64,000 nt of DNA, taken from assembly GCF_003076515.1 (NCBI RefSeq), contig NZ_CP022390.1, forward strand, positions 1,984,001 through 2,048,000. The letters are read 5' to 3'. The stretch is from Alcaligenes aquatilis. GTDB taxonomy: Bacteria > Pseudomonadota > Gammaproteobacteria > Burkholderiales > Burkholderiaceae_B. A program made the translations under genes and the position numbers. Position 1 is the first letter of the stretch, and the number at the start of each line of letters is the position of its first letter. Shown piece by piece: positions 8,671 through 17,539 of this stretch. The notes under the pieces are model-generated. The model worked only from the letters and a program-made list of their open reading frames with translations, did no database searches and was not told the origin of the DNA.

Positions 8671-8901
8671 GCCGCTTGGGGGCCGGGGCCAGGGGGGTGG
8701 GCGATTCAGACTGCTTGCCGCAGGCGGTTCTGATATCCGGGATGCAAGCCCTGTGCTGCTTGAGCCCGACGCTTGTGATTGGTCCAGGGGACCAATCACC
8801 GGGCGAGTTCACAGGGCGCCCGGATATCAGAATCGACAAGGGCACCGATGCGCAGCATCGGCAAGTAGTCAAGCCCCCCCTGGACCCAGCCCCCAAGCGG
8901 C
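8671..8901 (-). repeat. Structured ~230-nt nested inverted repeat, copy 2
   Basis: Same architecture as the copy at 8040-8268 but in opposite orientation. Outer arms of about 28 bp start GCCGCTTGGGGG and pair with two interruptions; on the minus strand one of these becomes a G-U pair. Inside are TTCTGATATCCG/CGGATATCAGAA (12 bp), GCCCTGTG/CACAGGGC (8 bp), GCCCG/CGGGC, the central GTGATTGGTCC-CCT-GGACCAATCAC hairpin and the side hairpin CGATG-CTGCG-CATCG. Unpaired stretches such as CGGTGCCCTTGTC and ACAAGCGTC are shared with copy 1. It ends before the terminators of the oxidase operon. Confidence 0.85.
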
Positions 8902-8923
8902 GTCCCCACACCGAGACACCCAA

Positions 8924-8971
8924 CAAAAAAAACCGACATCTCCAACCCTGGGGTCGGGCGAGATATCGGTT
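8924..8971 (-). terminator. Intrinsic terminator of the oxidase operon
   Basis: Minus-strand hairpin AACCGATATCTC / GAGATGTCGGTT (one G-U pair) followed by a run of eight U, about 85 bases after the last cytochrome gene. Confidence 0.8.
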
Positions 8972-8972
8972 C

Positions 8973-8996
8973 AAAAGCCGGGGGCCTGTTCCCGGC
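8973..8996 (-). terminator. Second terminator hairpin, in tandem
   Basis: Minus-strand GCCGGG / CCCGGC stem with an 8-base loop followed by UUUU, directly upstream of the stronger terminator. It is the weaker of the two. Confidence 0.5.
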
Positions 8997-9057
8997 GGGC
9001 TACCGTTTCAAAACGTGCTTCTAATTATTAATTCCAGAAGAACTCATCCCAGCCGTC

Positions 9058-9648
9058 TCACTGCGCCGCAATCCAGTCCTGCAATTCCTTCTCCCCTTGC
9101 CAGGGTTGACTACGATCAGCACTGGCCGTGCGTGCCTGGGCAACCAGCTCGGGAGTGATAGCATCCACCTCATTTCCCCACTCATGGCGAATAAAGCTCA
9201 ACACAGCCGCCAGCTCCGCATCACTGAATTGTTCTGCAAACGCAGGCATCGCCCCCTGATATTCCTGACCTTTCACCGTAATAGGCCCGGTAATCCCATG
9301 CAGCACCAATTGCGCCAGCACCTTGGGTTCTCCCTTCACCCATTCAGAGTCAGCCAAAGGCGGAAACACCCCTGACAAACCTTGTCCCGTCGCCTGGTGA
9401 CACGCTACACAGGCATTGGCATACAACTGCTTGCCGTCCGCAGACGCACTGGCAGGAGCGGGAGCCAACACAGCCAACGGTCGTTGATCCCCCAGGCGAG
9501 GAGAGCTGTTAGGCTGAGCTGACACGATGTAATACACCGCCCAAGCCAGCAAAGCCAAAACCACCAGAATCACAACGCGCGGAACCGGGTTGTATTGCTC
9601 GTGAGGATCCGCATTCTCGCTTTGACGACTTTGCACAGGGCGACTCAT
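9058..9648 (-). CDS. Membrane-anchored monoheme cytochrome c, oxidase-associated
   Basis: 196 residues: one transmembrane anchor at about 24-44, then a class I cytochrome c domain exposed to the periplasm. The heme site is CVACH (about residue 84) and a likely distal methionine is in GAMPAFAEQF. It has a single heme site, so it is not the diheme CcoP of standard cbb3 oxidases, although it occupies the place of that gene. Its start overlaps the stop of the preceding gene (ATGA). It probably delivers electrons to, or is a subunit of, the oxidase encoded upstream. Confidence 0.88.
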   Translation of the reverse strand: MSRPVQSRQSENADPHEQYNPVPRVVILVVLALLAWAVYYIVSAQPNSSPRLGDQRPLAVLAPAPASASADGKQLYANACVACHQATGQGLSGVFPPLADSEWVKGEPKVLAQLVLHGITGPITVKGQEYQGAMPAFAEQFSDAELAAVLSFIRHEWGNEVDAITPELVAQARTASADRSQPWQGEKELQDWIAAQ

Positions 9649-10253
9649 TCCTCACCTCCCACTGCATCCGCACTCAAGATCGGATACACATGCTTGAGCG
9701 ATTGCAAATACACCACCAGATCCAAGGCCTCCGGACGGGCCACCACCACCTTGCCCTCCGGTGCCACACCCGGCGGCAGACTCACGACGCGCTCATCGGG
9801 CTGCACCTGATCTGGACTCTTGGCTTCAAACAAGAAACGATAGGGAGGCATATTGCTACCCGGCGAATATGCGCGTGGATCGTACAAATGGCCCAGATGC
9901 CAATCCTGACTAGGCTGACGCACGCCAATATTGAACAGATCCGGCCCGGTACGCATGGTGCCCAGCAAAGGCGGATCGTCGTAGTGATAATCCCCCGCGA
10001 CCGAAGCGCGCCCCCAACCACGGCTGGCATCGGCTACACCCGCACCCGTGGTGCTGGGCTGCTGCGTGTGACAAGTAATGCAGCCATTGCCCCGATACAC
10101 CGCCCGCCCCCGTATTTCCTGACTGGTATAGGGTGACAAGCCTTCCGGGGCAGGCTCGTCCTTCAGTTGCAAAAAGGGCACCACAATCATGGCCGCCGTT
10201 GCCAAGGACAAAGTCACCATGGACCCGATAATCAACTTCAATTCGTTTTCCAT
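9645..10253 (-). CDS. CcoO-like monoheme cytochrome c subunit
   Basis: Subunit II of a cbb3-like oxidase. 202 residues: an N-terminal membrane helix (about 8-28), heme-binding CITCH near residue 60 after GRAVYRGNGC, the CcoO segment GTMRTGPDLFNIG, and the methionine ligand in NMPPYRFLF. Like CcoO it should carry electrons from soluble or membrane cytochromes to the catalytic subunit. It is separated by only four bases from the subunit I stop and overlaps the next cytochrome gene, so the three are one operon. Confidence 0.88.
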   Translation of the reverse strand: MENELKLIIGSMVTLSLATAAMIVVPFLQLKDEPAPEGLSPYTSQEIRGRAVYRGNGCITCHTQQPSTTGAGVADASRGWGRASVAGDYHYDDPPLLGTMRTGPDLFNIGVRQPSQDWHLGHLYDPRAYSPGSNMPPYRFLFEAKSPDQVQPDERVVSLPPGVAPEGKVVVARPEALDLVVYLQSLKHVYPILSADAVGGEE

Positions 10254-10257
10254 GACC

Positions 10258-11910
10258 TTAAACCTCCAGCTCAGCGATGCGGCGCACAGGAGCCGAGCGG
10301 GACTCGGTCAAGGCAAACGCACCCGACTTCACAATCATCAGCAATACGTGCAGGGCGAAAACCAGATGGCCCAGCGTCATCATGGCGCCGCCAATGGAAC
10401 GACCTTGCAGCCACGGCATGGTGACCGCCACCGATTCCATAAAGCCACGCGCAGGATCCAGCAGGGCCAAGCCTTGCAGCACGCCACCAATGCTGAGCGT
10501 GATCATGTAGACAGCAAAACCAGCCACCACCAACCAGAAGTGCCAGGAGATCAAGGCGGGACGAGGCCAGGCGGTGTTCAGAATGCGTGGCAAGGCAAAG
10601 TACACACCACCAAAAATCACCATGGTCACAAAGCCGTACATACCCAGATGAGCGTGTGCCACCGTAAAGTGCGTAAAGTGAGTAATGGAGTTCAGCGAAC
10701 GCAGCGCTTCAGCAGAGCCTTGCAGAGACGCGACGGTGTACATCATGGCGCCAAAGACAATGAAACGCAGAACAGGCGAGTGACGCAGCGCACTGAAATG
10801 ACCTTTCAGCGTCAAGTGCTGGTTAGCCGAAAAGGCCAGCACCGGAATCACCATCATCATGCTTTGAACGATGGACAGGGTAATCAGCCATTCAGGAATA
10901 GGACCACCAATCAGATGGTGCGCCCCCACCTGTCCGTAGAAAAACGCCAGCGTCCAGAATCCCAGCAGCGACAAGTTATAGGAGCGCACGGGCCGCCCGA
11001 TGACTTTAGGCAGGAAATAGTAAATGGCGGCAATCGACATGGGGGTGTAGAACAAGCCCAATACGTTATGCCCGAACCACCAGTTCATGGTGGCTTGCTC
11101 CACCCCGAAGTGCACGCCAGGAACCTTGGCCACCAGATACAGAATGGGGAACCAGAACAGCGCCGCACCGATATACCAAACCGACACGTATAAGTGCTTG
11201 ACCTTGCGTTGCGAGAGCATCAAGGCCAGCGGCATACCAATCATCATGCCGCCAAAGGCAAACAACACGCCAATTTGCCAAGGGATCTCCAGCCACTCCA
11301 GGCCCGCATTCAAGCCAATGGCCAGCGCGCCCATCCCAGCCACCAAGGCGGCGTTCCAGACCAGGCCGCCCACCATCACCAAACGGCCACCCAATAAGGG
11401 AGTTTGCAGCAAGCGCGGCAGCATCCAGATGGTCAGGCCCAGCAAGCCCATAGGCGCCCAACCATAGGCCACGCCGTTCAGGTGAATCGTGCGTAAACGG
11501 CCAAAGCTCAACCAGGACACATCCCCCAGAAACTCGGGCCAGTGCAGCTTCAAGGAGCTGATCAGCCCCGCAAACGAAGCCACCACCAGCCAGACCACCG
11601 CACAGACAATCAGCAAAAAAGCAGGCAAGGAACTGGAACGGTCAGCCTGCTCACGTGCAGCCATTTCAATGGCACTGGCTTGTTGGCCATGATTTTCTGC
11701 CAGATGGTCGGCAGCAGCCAGACTCAACGCCTGCCGTTGGGCATCACCGGCAGAGGGTTCTTCGGGCTGGCCGATTTCGCCCTTGTGAAAAATAGTGCGT
11801 GCACCACTGACGTCAGCATCGAACAGGCCCTTGCGCAAGGACCAGATAAAGGCAAAAAGCCCGGCAATCGACAGGATGAATGCGGCAAGCAAAAGCGCCG
11901 TCGGGTTCAT
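10258..11910 (-). CDS. cbb3-like heme-copper oxidase subunit I with N-terminal CcoS-like segment
   Basis: Catalytic subunit of a C-type heme-copper oxidase (550 residues, ~12-13 helices). The ATG with AGAGGA five bases upstream is the start. Conserved sites include WWFGHNVLGLF (copper histidine), FFYGQVGAHHL (candidate cross-linked tyrosine and the paired histidines) and HFTVAHAHLGMYGF (heme histidines). The first ~50 residues, with a single helix and SLRKGLFDADVSGARTIF, resemble the small assembly protein CcoS, so this looks like a CcoS-CcoN fusion joined by a charged linker. No CcoQ or diheme CcoP gene is adjacent. It could reduce oxygen or, less likely, nitric oxide. Confidence 0.88.
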   Translation of the reverse strand: MNPTALLLAAFILSIAGLFAFIWSLRKGLFDADVSGARTIFHKGEIGQPEEPSAGDAQRQALSLAAADHLAENHGQQASAIEMAAREQADRSSSLPAFLLIVCAVVWLVVASFAGLISSLKLHWPEFLGDVSWLSFGRLRTIHLNGVAYGWAPMGLLGLTIWMLPRLLQTPLLGGRLVMVGGLVWNAALVAGMGALAIGLNAGLEWLEIPWQIGVLFAFGGMMIGMPLALMLSQRKVKHLYVSVWYIGAALFWFPILYLVAKVPGVHFGVEQATMNWWFGHNVLGLFYTPMSIAAIYYFLPKVIGRPVRSYNLSLLGFWTLAFFYGQVGAHHLIGGPIPEWLITLSIVQSMMMVIPVLAFSANQHLTLKGHFSALRHSPVLRFIVFGAMMYTVASLQGSAEALRSLNSITHFTHFTVAHAHLGMYGFVTMVIFGGVYFALPRILNTAWPRPALISWHFWLVVAGFAVYMITLSIGGVLQGLALLDPARGFMESVAVTMPWLQGRSIGGAMMTLGHLVFALHVLLMIVKSGAFALTESRSAPVRRIAELEV

Positions 11911-12143
11911 GGTATTCCTCTGAGTAGATAGGCCCGCCGCCCACACGGGCACGGACGAAAACACCCGGCAAGGCTACCCGTCGGTACAGTGCATTCCAAG
12001 AATCAGTTAATGCTTAAAAAACCCTATCAGTTGGCTTGAAAGCCGTGTAAACCGCGACTTGCTTGTATTTACCGGCATACCCATCAGATAATAAAAAAAC
12101 CACATTTATTAAAATTACCGTATCAGATGGAGCACAGAGCAAC

Positions 12144-13568
12144 ATGAAACTGTACGAGACGCTGGCCAAGGAACTGGCCCAGGCCATTCTTGACGGCACC
12201 GTAGCGGCAGGCGAGCGCATGCCCTCTGTGCGTCAATTGATGGATAAGCACAAGATCAGTGCCTCGACTATTTTCCAGGCCTATTACCGACTGGAAGCAC
12301 AAGGCTTGATCAAGGCGCGACCGCGTTCAGGCTATTACGTGTGCTCCAGTCTGGCTCCTCATACGCTGGAGGCAGATACAGCCTCCCAACCCCCTCTGCA
12401 AGCGACCAGCGTCAACAATAGCGACCTGATCATGGCGATCTTGCAATCCAGTTCCGAACGATCCGTAGCCCCTTTGGGATCCGCATTTCCCAGCCCCTTG
12501 CTCTTTCCTCTGGAACGGCTTGGGCGCTTCTTGTCCGCCAGTCTGAAACAGCAAGACCCTTGGGCCAGCGTGGATGACCTGACCCAGGGCCACGCTCCCT
12601 TGCGCCGCCAAATTGCCTTGCGTTACCTGGCTCAAGGCATGGCCATCAATGCCAACGATATTGTGATTACCAACGGGGCTCTGGAAGCACTGAACCTCTG
12701 TCTGGCCGCAGTGACTCAACCGGGTGACATTGTGCTGGTGGAGTCACCCACCTTTTATGCCGCCCTGCAATCGCTGGAACGTATGAAGCTGCAGGCCCTG
12801 GAAGTGCCCACCCACCCGCGTGAAGGCATTGATCTGGAAGCGCTGGAGCACGCCATCAAGCAACACGCCCCCAAAGCCTGCTGGCTGATGACAAACTTTC
12901 AGAATCCGCTGGGTAGCCTGATGCCCGACACTAAAAAAGCCCAACTGGTCGAGCTGCTGGCCCGCTATGAAATTCCCTTGATCGAGGACGATGTCTATGG
13001 CGAGTTGTACTTCGACACGGAACGCCCTCGTCCCGCCAAAGCCTTCGACCGTCAAGGTCTGGTGATGCACTGTTCCTCTTTTTCCAAAACCCTGGCACCC
13101 GGTTACCGCATCGGCTGGGCCGTCCCGGGACGCTATATACGCGAAGTCGCCCAAGCCAAGCTGACCACCACCCTGACCTCCCCCGTGCCCACGCAACTAG
13201 CCTTGGCCAGCTATCTGGAAAAAGGCGCGTACGACCAGCATCTGCGCCGTTTGCGTACCCAGTTAAAAAACCAGTATGCGCAGTTCTCCAAAGCCTTGGG
13301 ACGCTACTTCCCCGCAGGCACGCGGGCCACCCGCCCCGAAGGCGGCTACTTCCTGTGGGTAGAACTGGAACAAAGCGTGCAGACCCTGGAATTACATCGT
13401 CAGGCCCTGTCCCAGGGCATCAGTCTGGCGCCGGGTTCCATCTTTTCAACCACCCAGAATTACAGCCATTGCCTGCGTCTTAACTTTGGCCACCCCTGGA
13501 CAGAACACAGTGATCAGGCCTTGGAGATTCTGGGTAACTTATGCCGACCATTGCCACTTAAAAAGTAA
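12144..13568 (+). CDS. MocR-type regulator (GntR HTH plus aminotransferase-like domain)
   Basis: 474 residues from the ATG beginning MKLYETLAK. A GntR winged helix (residues 1-70, with MPSVRQLMDKHKISASTIFQAY) is joined to a fold-type I aminotransferase domain (about 95-470). The PLP lysine lies in SSFSKTLAPGYRIGW and the PLP aspartate in IPLIEDDVYGELYF. MocR proteins use PLP as a cofactor or effector rather than for catalysis and often act on a divergent gene. Here the divergent gene is the oxidase subunit I, about 230 bases away, but the target is unknown. The next gene downstream, a lipocalin-like protein, lies about 120 bases away. Confidence 0.88.
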   Translation: MKLYETLAKELAQAILDGTVAAGERMPSVRQLMDKHKISASTIFQAYYRLEAQGLIKARPRSGYYVCSSLAPHTLEADTASQPPLQATSVNNSDLIMAILQSSSERSVAPLGSAFPSPLLFPLERLGRFLSASLKQQDPWASVDDLTQGHAPLRRQIALRYLAQGMAINANDIVITNGALEALNLCLAAVTQPGDIVLVESPTFYAALQSLERMKLQALEVPTHPREGIDLEALEHAIKQHAPKACWLMTNFQNPLGSLMPDTKKAQLVELLARYEIPLIEDDVYGELYFDTERPRPAKAFDRQGLVMHCSSFSKTLAPGYRIGWAVPGRYIREVAQAKLTTTLTSPVPTQLALASYLEKGAYDQHLRRLRTQLKNQYAQFSKALGRYFPAGTRATRPEGGYFLWVELEQSVQTLELHRQALSQGISLAPGSIFSTTQNYSHCLRLNFGHPWTEHSDQALEILGNLCRPLPLKK

Positions 13569-13686
13569 AGGCACGTAGCTCCTGACGATAGAAAATAAAA
13601 ATTGGCAGCTTATTGAATGACAAAAGAAAAGACAGCATGATCACGCAGTTACACACGCAAGCACACTGTCTGTTCAGGAGTTTTTG

Positions 13687-14112
13687 ATGGCCCACACCTT
13701 ACGTAACAAGCTGATCGGTGTCTGGCAATTGCAGTCCTTTGAGTTTGTTCCAGCGGATGGCTCGCCCCGCTATCCGGGGCTGGGGCCCAACCCTATTGGT
13801 CAACTGATTTACACAGAAACAGGCCATATGGGGGCACAACTGGGCAGCAGCACCAGAACGGTACAGGACAATTGTCAGTCCCTACTGGATACGTACCTGG
13901 CCTATGCAGGTACGTTTGAAGTAGACGAGGCGACCCAATGCGTCACCCACTTTGTTGATATGTCTCTGTACCCCGATTGGGTGGGCGTTCCCCAGCTACG
14001 CCTGGCACGCTTTACCCAAGACGCGCTGGAACTGTCTACCCGTGATCCCGTCGTGGTGGCTGGCAAACTAGGCGTGGGCACCTTGCTGTGGCACCGTGCC
14101 GAGCCGGTCTAA
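13687..14112 (+). CDS. Lipocalin-like domain protein
   Basis: 141 residues, no signal peptide. It begins MAHTLRNKLIGVWQLQSFE, which with the later GQLIYTETGHMGAQL is typical of the small lipocalin-like (PF13924 type) proteins that form a single beta-barrel domain. The start is an ATG just after AGGAG. An in-frame TTG one codon earlier is ignored. The ligand and role are unknown; members are often found near oxidoreductase or transport genes. Confidence 0.8.
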   Translation: MAHTLRNKLIGVWQLQSFEFVPADGSPRYPGLGPNPIGQLIYTETGHMGAQLGSSTRTVQDNCQSLLDTYLAYAGTFEVDEATQCVTHFVDMSLYPDWVGVPQLRLARFTQDALELSTRDPVVVAGKLGVGTLLWHRAEPV

Positions 14113-14160
14113 GCACACTGGTTCAACGCCATGAGCAAAGTCCAGCCTGTGCTGGTCATG

Positions 14161-15084
14161 TCAGTGTTGAACCGCGCTATCGAGCAAGCCCAGAAAATAA
14201 TCCACAATCGCATGGGCACGTCTGTCCTTGCGCATGGCCAAGGACAAGGGAATCGTAAACTGACGCTGCTGTGGGTCCACCGCAATCATCTGGCCCTTCT
14301 CTACCCAACGAGCCGCCACGTGCTCAGGCAGGAAACCGATGTACTCTCCCGTCAAAATCAAAAAAGCGGTTCCTTCCCGATCACTGGCGGTAGCGACACA
14401 ATTCAAATCCTGATGCTGTCCAATCGCCTCCGGGCTCATGCGATAAGCGGGCGCAATAGCCGCAGCCTGGCGCAAGGCTTCCTGAGACACTGCCCCTTTT
14501 TGTACCGCTGCAAACAAAGGATGCTCCCAGGAGCAGTACAAAAAATAAGGCTCGGCATACAGCGTGCGATACTCCAGCCCGCTCAAGGCATTAATTTCGG
14601 GCAGCACACCCATATGCAAACGGCCATCCAATAAACCGCGCTCAATTTCACCTGGCGTGCTCATGCTGATATGCACACGCACCGCCTCGCTGTTTTGCCG
14701 CAAGGCACGCAAAGCGGAGGTGATGTGCATATGAGGCTGCGAGATCAGGCTATTCATCAAGCCTATATTCAAATCTCCCCGCAAGCTGGAATGCAGCTGG
14801 TTCACTTCACTGCGAAAATTCTCCACCGCAGCCATCAAGGTTTCACTGGCCCGCAATACTTGCCGCCCTTCCTCCGTCAAAGCAAAACCGGCCCTACCGC
14901 GCTGGCACAAGCGGATTCCGCCCAGGCGCTTTTCCAAATCGCTCATATGCAGGCTGATGGCCGAGCGCGTAATCCCCAGCACACCTTCTGCGGCCGAAAA
15001 GCTGCCCACTTGCGCCACCGTTCTGAACACACGCAGCAGACGCAAATCAAAATCGGAAACCTGCAACAGTCCTTTGAGCTGCAT
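14161..15084 (-). CDS. LysR-family transcriptional regulator
   Basis: About 307 residues. The N-terminal winged helix (residues ~10-70) reads DLRLLRVFRTVAQVGSFSAAE and is followed by the substrate-binding domain (~95-300). No good ribosome site marks the start; the ATG giving MQLKGLLQVSDF was chosen because it leaves the usual short lead into the HTH. It is divergent from the bauA-like aminotransferase with about 100 bases between starts, the classic arrangement for a LysR activator and its target, so beta-alanine or polyamine breakdown is the likely control point. Confidence 0.88.
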   Translation of the reverse strand: MQLKGLLQVSDFDLRLLRVFRTVAQVGSFSAAEGVLGITRSAISLHMSDLEKRLGGIRLCQRGRAGFALTEEGRQVLRASETLMAAVENFRSEVNQLHSSLRGDLNIGLMNSLISQPHMHITSALRALRQNSEAVRVHISMSTPGEIERGLLDGRLHMGVLPEINALSGLEYRTLYAEPYFLYCSWEHPLFAAVQKGAVSQEALRQAAAIAPAYRMSPEAIGQHQDLNCVATASDREGTAFLILTGEYIGFLPEHVAARWVEKGQMIAVDPQQRQFTIPLSLAMRKDRRAHAIVDYFLGLLDSAVQH

Positions 15085-15115
15085 ATAGGTAAGTAAAACA
15101 ATAAGTGAAGTTAAA

Positions 15116-15130
15116 TAAAAACGTATTTTA
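15116..15130. promoter_or_regulatory. Candidate LysR operator in the divergent promoter region
   Basis: A 15-base palindrome TAAAA-ACGTA-TTTTA, of the T-N(11-13)-A type, lies between the divergent LysR and aminotransferase genes. The AT-rich surround gives it moderate chance likelihood. Confidence 0.35.
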
Positions 15131-15184
15131 CTCAACAACTTAGCTCTCTACACTGGGGGTATTCACCGCCTTGAGGAGACAAAC

Positions 15185-16531
15185 ATGAACTCACCCTACT
15201 TTGCGCCACAGCAGATTGCCAGTGAACTCAATCTCCAGTCCCACTGGATGCCCTTTACCGCGAACCGACAATTCCAGCAGGACCCGCGTCTGGTCGTCAA
15301 AGCCGAAGGCAACTGGCTGTATGACCAGGAGGGTCGCCAGATTTTTGACGGCCTGTCCGGGCTTTGGACTTGCGGGGCTGGACACGCCCGTCATGAAATC
15401 CAGGCCGCCGTGCATCGCCAACTCGGACAACTGGACTATTCTCCCGCCTTTCAGTTTGGACATCCCACCGCGTTTCAACTGGCCGACAAACTAACCCAGC
15501 GCACCCCCGACGGTCTGGATCATGTTTTCTTCACCAACTCCGGTTCTGAATGCACCGACACTGTCGTAAAGATGGTGCGAGCCTACTGGCGCATCAAAGG
15601 CCAGGCAACAAAAACCCGTCTGATTGGCCGCGCTCGTGGCTATCACGGCGTGAACGTGGCCGGTACCAGCCTGGGCGGTATCGGCGGCAACCGCAAAATG
15701 TTCGGTCAATTGATGGATGCCGACCACCTACCCCACGTGCTGCAAGCCGATTGCGCCTTCACACGCGGCCAACCCGAAACAGGGGGCCTTACCCTGGCCG
15801 ACGAACTACTGAAGCTGATCGAACTGCACGACGCCAGCACCATTGCCGCCGTTTTTGTCGAACCCGTCTCGGGCTCGGCAGGCGTACTGGTGCCCCCTAC
15901 CGGCTATCTGCAACGCCTGCGCCAGATTTGCGATCAGCACAACATCCTGCTGGTCTTTGATGAAGTCATCACTGGACTGGGCCGCCTGGGCACCTACACC
16001 GGAGCCGATTACTTTGGCGTCACCCCCGACATCATGACCATGGCCAAGCAACTGACCAACGGTGCCATTCCCATGGGCGCGGTCATTGCCAGCAAAGAGA
16101 TCTACCAAACCTTCATGGGCCAGGACCTGCCACTGCACACCGTGGAGTTCAGCCACGGCCACACCTACTCCGCCCACCCTGTCGCCTGCGCCGCAGGACT
16201 GGCTGCCCTGGAGTTGCTGGAACAGGACAACCTGCTGCAACGTTCTGCCGAACTGGCCCCGCATTTTGAGCAGGCCCTGCACCAGTTACGCAATAGCCCG
16301 AATGTGATCGACATCCGCAACTGTGGCTTGGCAGGTGCCATCCAACTGGCCCCGCGTAACGGTGACCCCACCATCCGTCCCTTTGAAGCCGGCCTACAGC
16401 TGTGGAAACAAGGCTTTTACGTACGCTTTGGTGGCGACACCCTGCAATTTGGCCCCGCCTTCACCACCACACACGCCCAGCTTGATTCATTATTCGATGC
16501 CGTCGGTGGCGTCCTGAAGCAACTGGCTTAA
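15185..16531 (+). CDS. bauA: Beta-alanine (omega-amino acid)-pyruvate aminotransferase
   Basis: Class III PLP aminotransferase that moves the amino group of beta-alanine (or another omega-amine) to pyruvate, giving malonate semialdehyde and alanine. 448 residues, the same size as P. aeruginosa BauA. Shared segments include GLSGLWTCGAGH, FFTNSGSECTDT and RGYHGVNVAGTSLGGI. PLP ligands: the aspartate in LLVFDEVITGLGR and the Schiff-base lysine in MAKQLTNGAIPMG. GAGG precedes the start. Usually coupled to a malonate-semialdehyde dehydrogenase, not present nearby. Divergent from a LysR gene. Confidence 0.9.
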   Translation: MNSPYFAPQQIASELNLQSHWMPFTANRQFQQDPRLVVKAEGNWLYDQEGRQIFDGLSGLWTCGAGHARHEIQAAVHRQLGQLDYSPAFQFGHPTAFQLADKLTQRTPDGLDHVFFTNSGSECTDTVVKMVRAYWRIKGQATKTRLIGRARGYHGVNVAGTSLGGIGGNRKMFGQLMDADHLPHVLQADCAFTRGQPETGGLTLADELLKLIELHDASTIAAVFVEPVSGSAGVLVPPTGYLQRLRQICDQHNILLVFDEVITGLGRLGTYTGADYFGVTPDIMTMAKQLTNGAIPMGAVIASKEIYQTFMGQDLPLHTVEFSHGHTYSAHPVACAAGLAALELLEQDNLLQRSAELAPHFEQALHQLRNSPNVIDIRNCGLAGAIQLAPRNGDPTIRPFEAGLQLWKQGFYVRFGGDTLQFGPAFTTTHAQLDSLFDAVGGVLKQLA

Positions 16532-16541
16532 GCAACCCAAA

Positions 16542-16566
16542 AGGGCGGCCTATCTTGGGCCGCCCT
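16542..16566 (+). terminator. Stem-loop after bauA
   Basis: AGGGCGGCC / GGCCGCCCT, a perfect 9-bp stem ten bases after the stop. There is no U run, so it may be a weak terminator or an mRNA-stabilising end. Confidence 0.5.
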
Positions 16567-16690
16567 AAATCAGCTCCACTCGTTGCAACTGGAAACCTTA
16601 ACTTTCTACCCAAGCAGCCCCTGTAACCGGCTCCAAGATCCACAAACGCGCCATAATACGAGCTTTGCTCCACAAGAAATATTCAGCGCC

Positions 16691-17539
16691 ATGAGTTCTC
16701 CCACAACACCTACCTTTGCTCAGGCTCCCATCGGCCTGTTTGACTCGGGTGTGGGCGGTCTGTCCATCTGGCGCGCCCTGCGCCAGTCCTTGCCAAACGA
16801 AAACCTGCTGTATCTGGCCGACTCACAATGCGCCCCGTACGGCGACCGTTCCCCGGAATGGATCATCGAGCGCACCCTGTGCATGACACAGTTGCTGGTC
16901 GACCAAGGCTGCAAAGCACTGGTCATCGCCTGCAACACCGCCACCCTGGTGGCAGCCCAGGCCTTGCGCGACACGCTAAGCATCCCCATCATCGCCATCG
17001 AACCCGCTATCAAACCCGCTGCTGCCCTGAGTCGCAACCGTAGCATCGCCCTGATGGCCACCAGTCGCACCTTGGACAGCGGCGGCCTGCAAAGCCTGAT
17101 CGAACGCTACGCCAGCAACGTGGAAGTCATCCGTATCCCCTGCCCCGGCCTGGCCGACCGCGTCGAAGCCCTGCAGTTAAGCGGCCCGGAAATCGAAGCA
17201 GAGCTGCGCGCCCGCCTGGCCCCTGCCCTGCAAAGCCAGGCCGACACACTCGTGCTGGGTTGTACCCACTACCCCTTCCTGCGCCCCACCATCGAAGCCA
17301 TCAGTGGCTCACGCTTCCATATCCTGGAACCCTCCTTCGCGGTCGCCGCTCAAGTCCACCGCCGCCTGGAACAAGCTAACTGCCTGAACACACAGGCTCA
17401 AGCAGGCAACAGCGCCTTCATCAGCAGCGCCCCCATGGAGCAAGCGCGACAAGTCATCCGAGCACTGACAGGACTGGCAGAACCCACCATGCTGACATTC
17501 CCGACGCAAGCCGGAACACGCCCTATCGTCGCGGACTAG
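16691..17539 (+). CDS. murI: Glutamate racemase
   Basis: Makes D-glutamate for peptidoglycan in the cytoplasm. 282 residues from the ATG starting MSSPTTPTFAQ; an upstream in-frame TTG adds residues unlike the family. Landmarks: IGLFDSGVGGLSIWRAL at the N-terminus, the two catalytic cysteines in VIACNTAT and LGCTHYPFLRP, and YLADSQCAPYGDRS. It stands alone between bauA and a long gene-free stretch. Confidence 0.95.
   Translation: MSSPTTPTFAQAPIGLFDSGVGGLSIWRALRQSLPNENLLYLADSQCAPYGDRSPEWIIERTLCMTQLLVDQGCKALVIACNTATLVAAQALRDTLSIPIIAIEPAIKPAAALSRNRSIALMATSRTLDSGGLQSLIERYASNVEVIRIPCPGLADRVEALQLSGPEIEAELRARLAPALQSQADTLVLGCTHYPFLRPTIEAISGSRFHILEPSFAVAAQVHRRLEQANCLNTQAQAGNSAFISSAPMEQARQVIRALTGLAEPTMLTFPTQAGTRPIVAD

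Noticed and set aside
8040..8901. The nested repeats as ends of an insertion sequence or as an integron attC site
   Set aside because: No transposase or integrase frame lies between or beside them, no target duplication was seen, and attC core motifs are absent.
8667..9158. Open frames across the second structured repeat
   Set aside because: They run through palindromic arms and terminators, and their predicted proteins are low-complexity Pro/Arg-rich.
11911..12143. FNR or Anr box in front of the cbb3-like operon
   Set aside because: No TTGAT-N4-ATCAA-like palindrome could be found in the divergent region.
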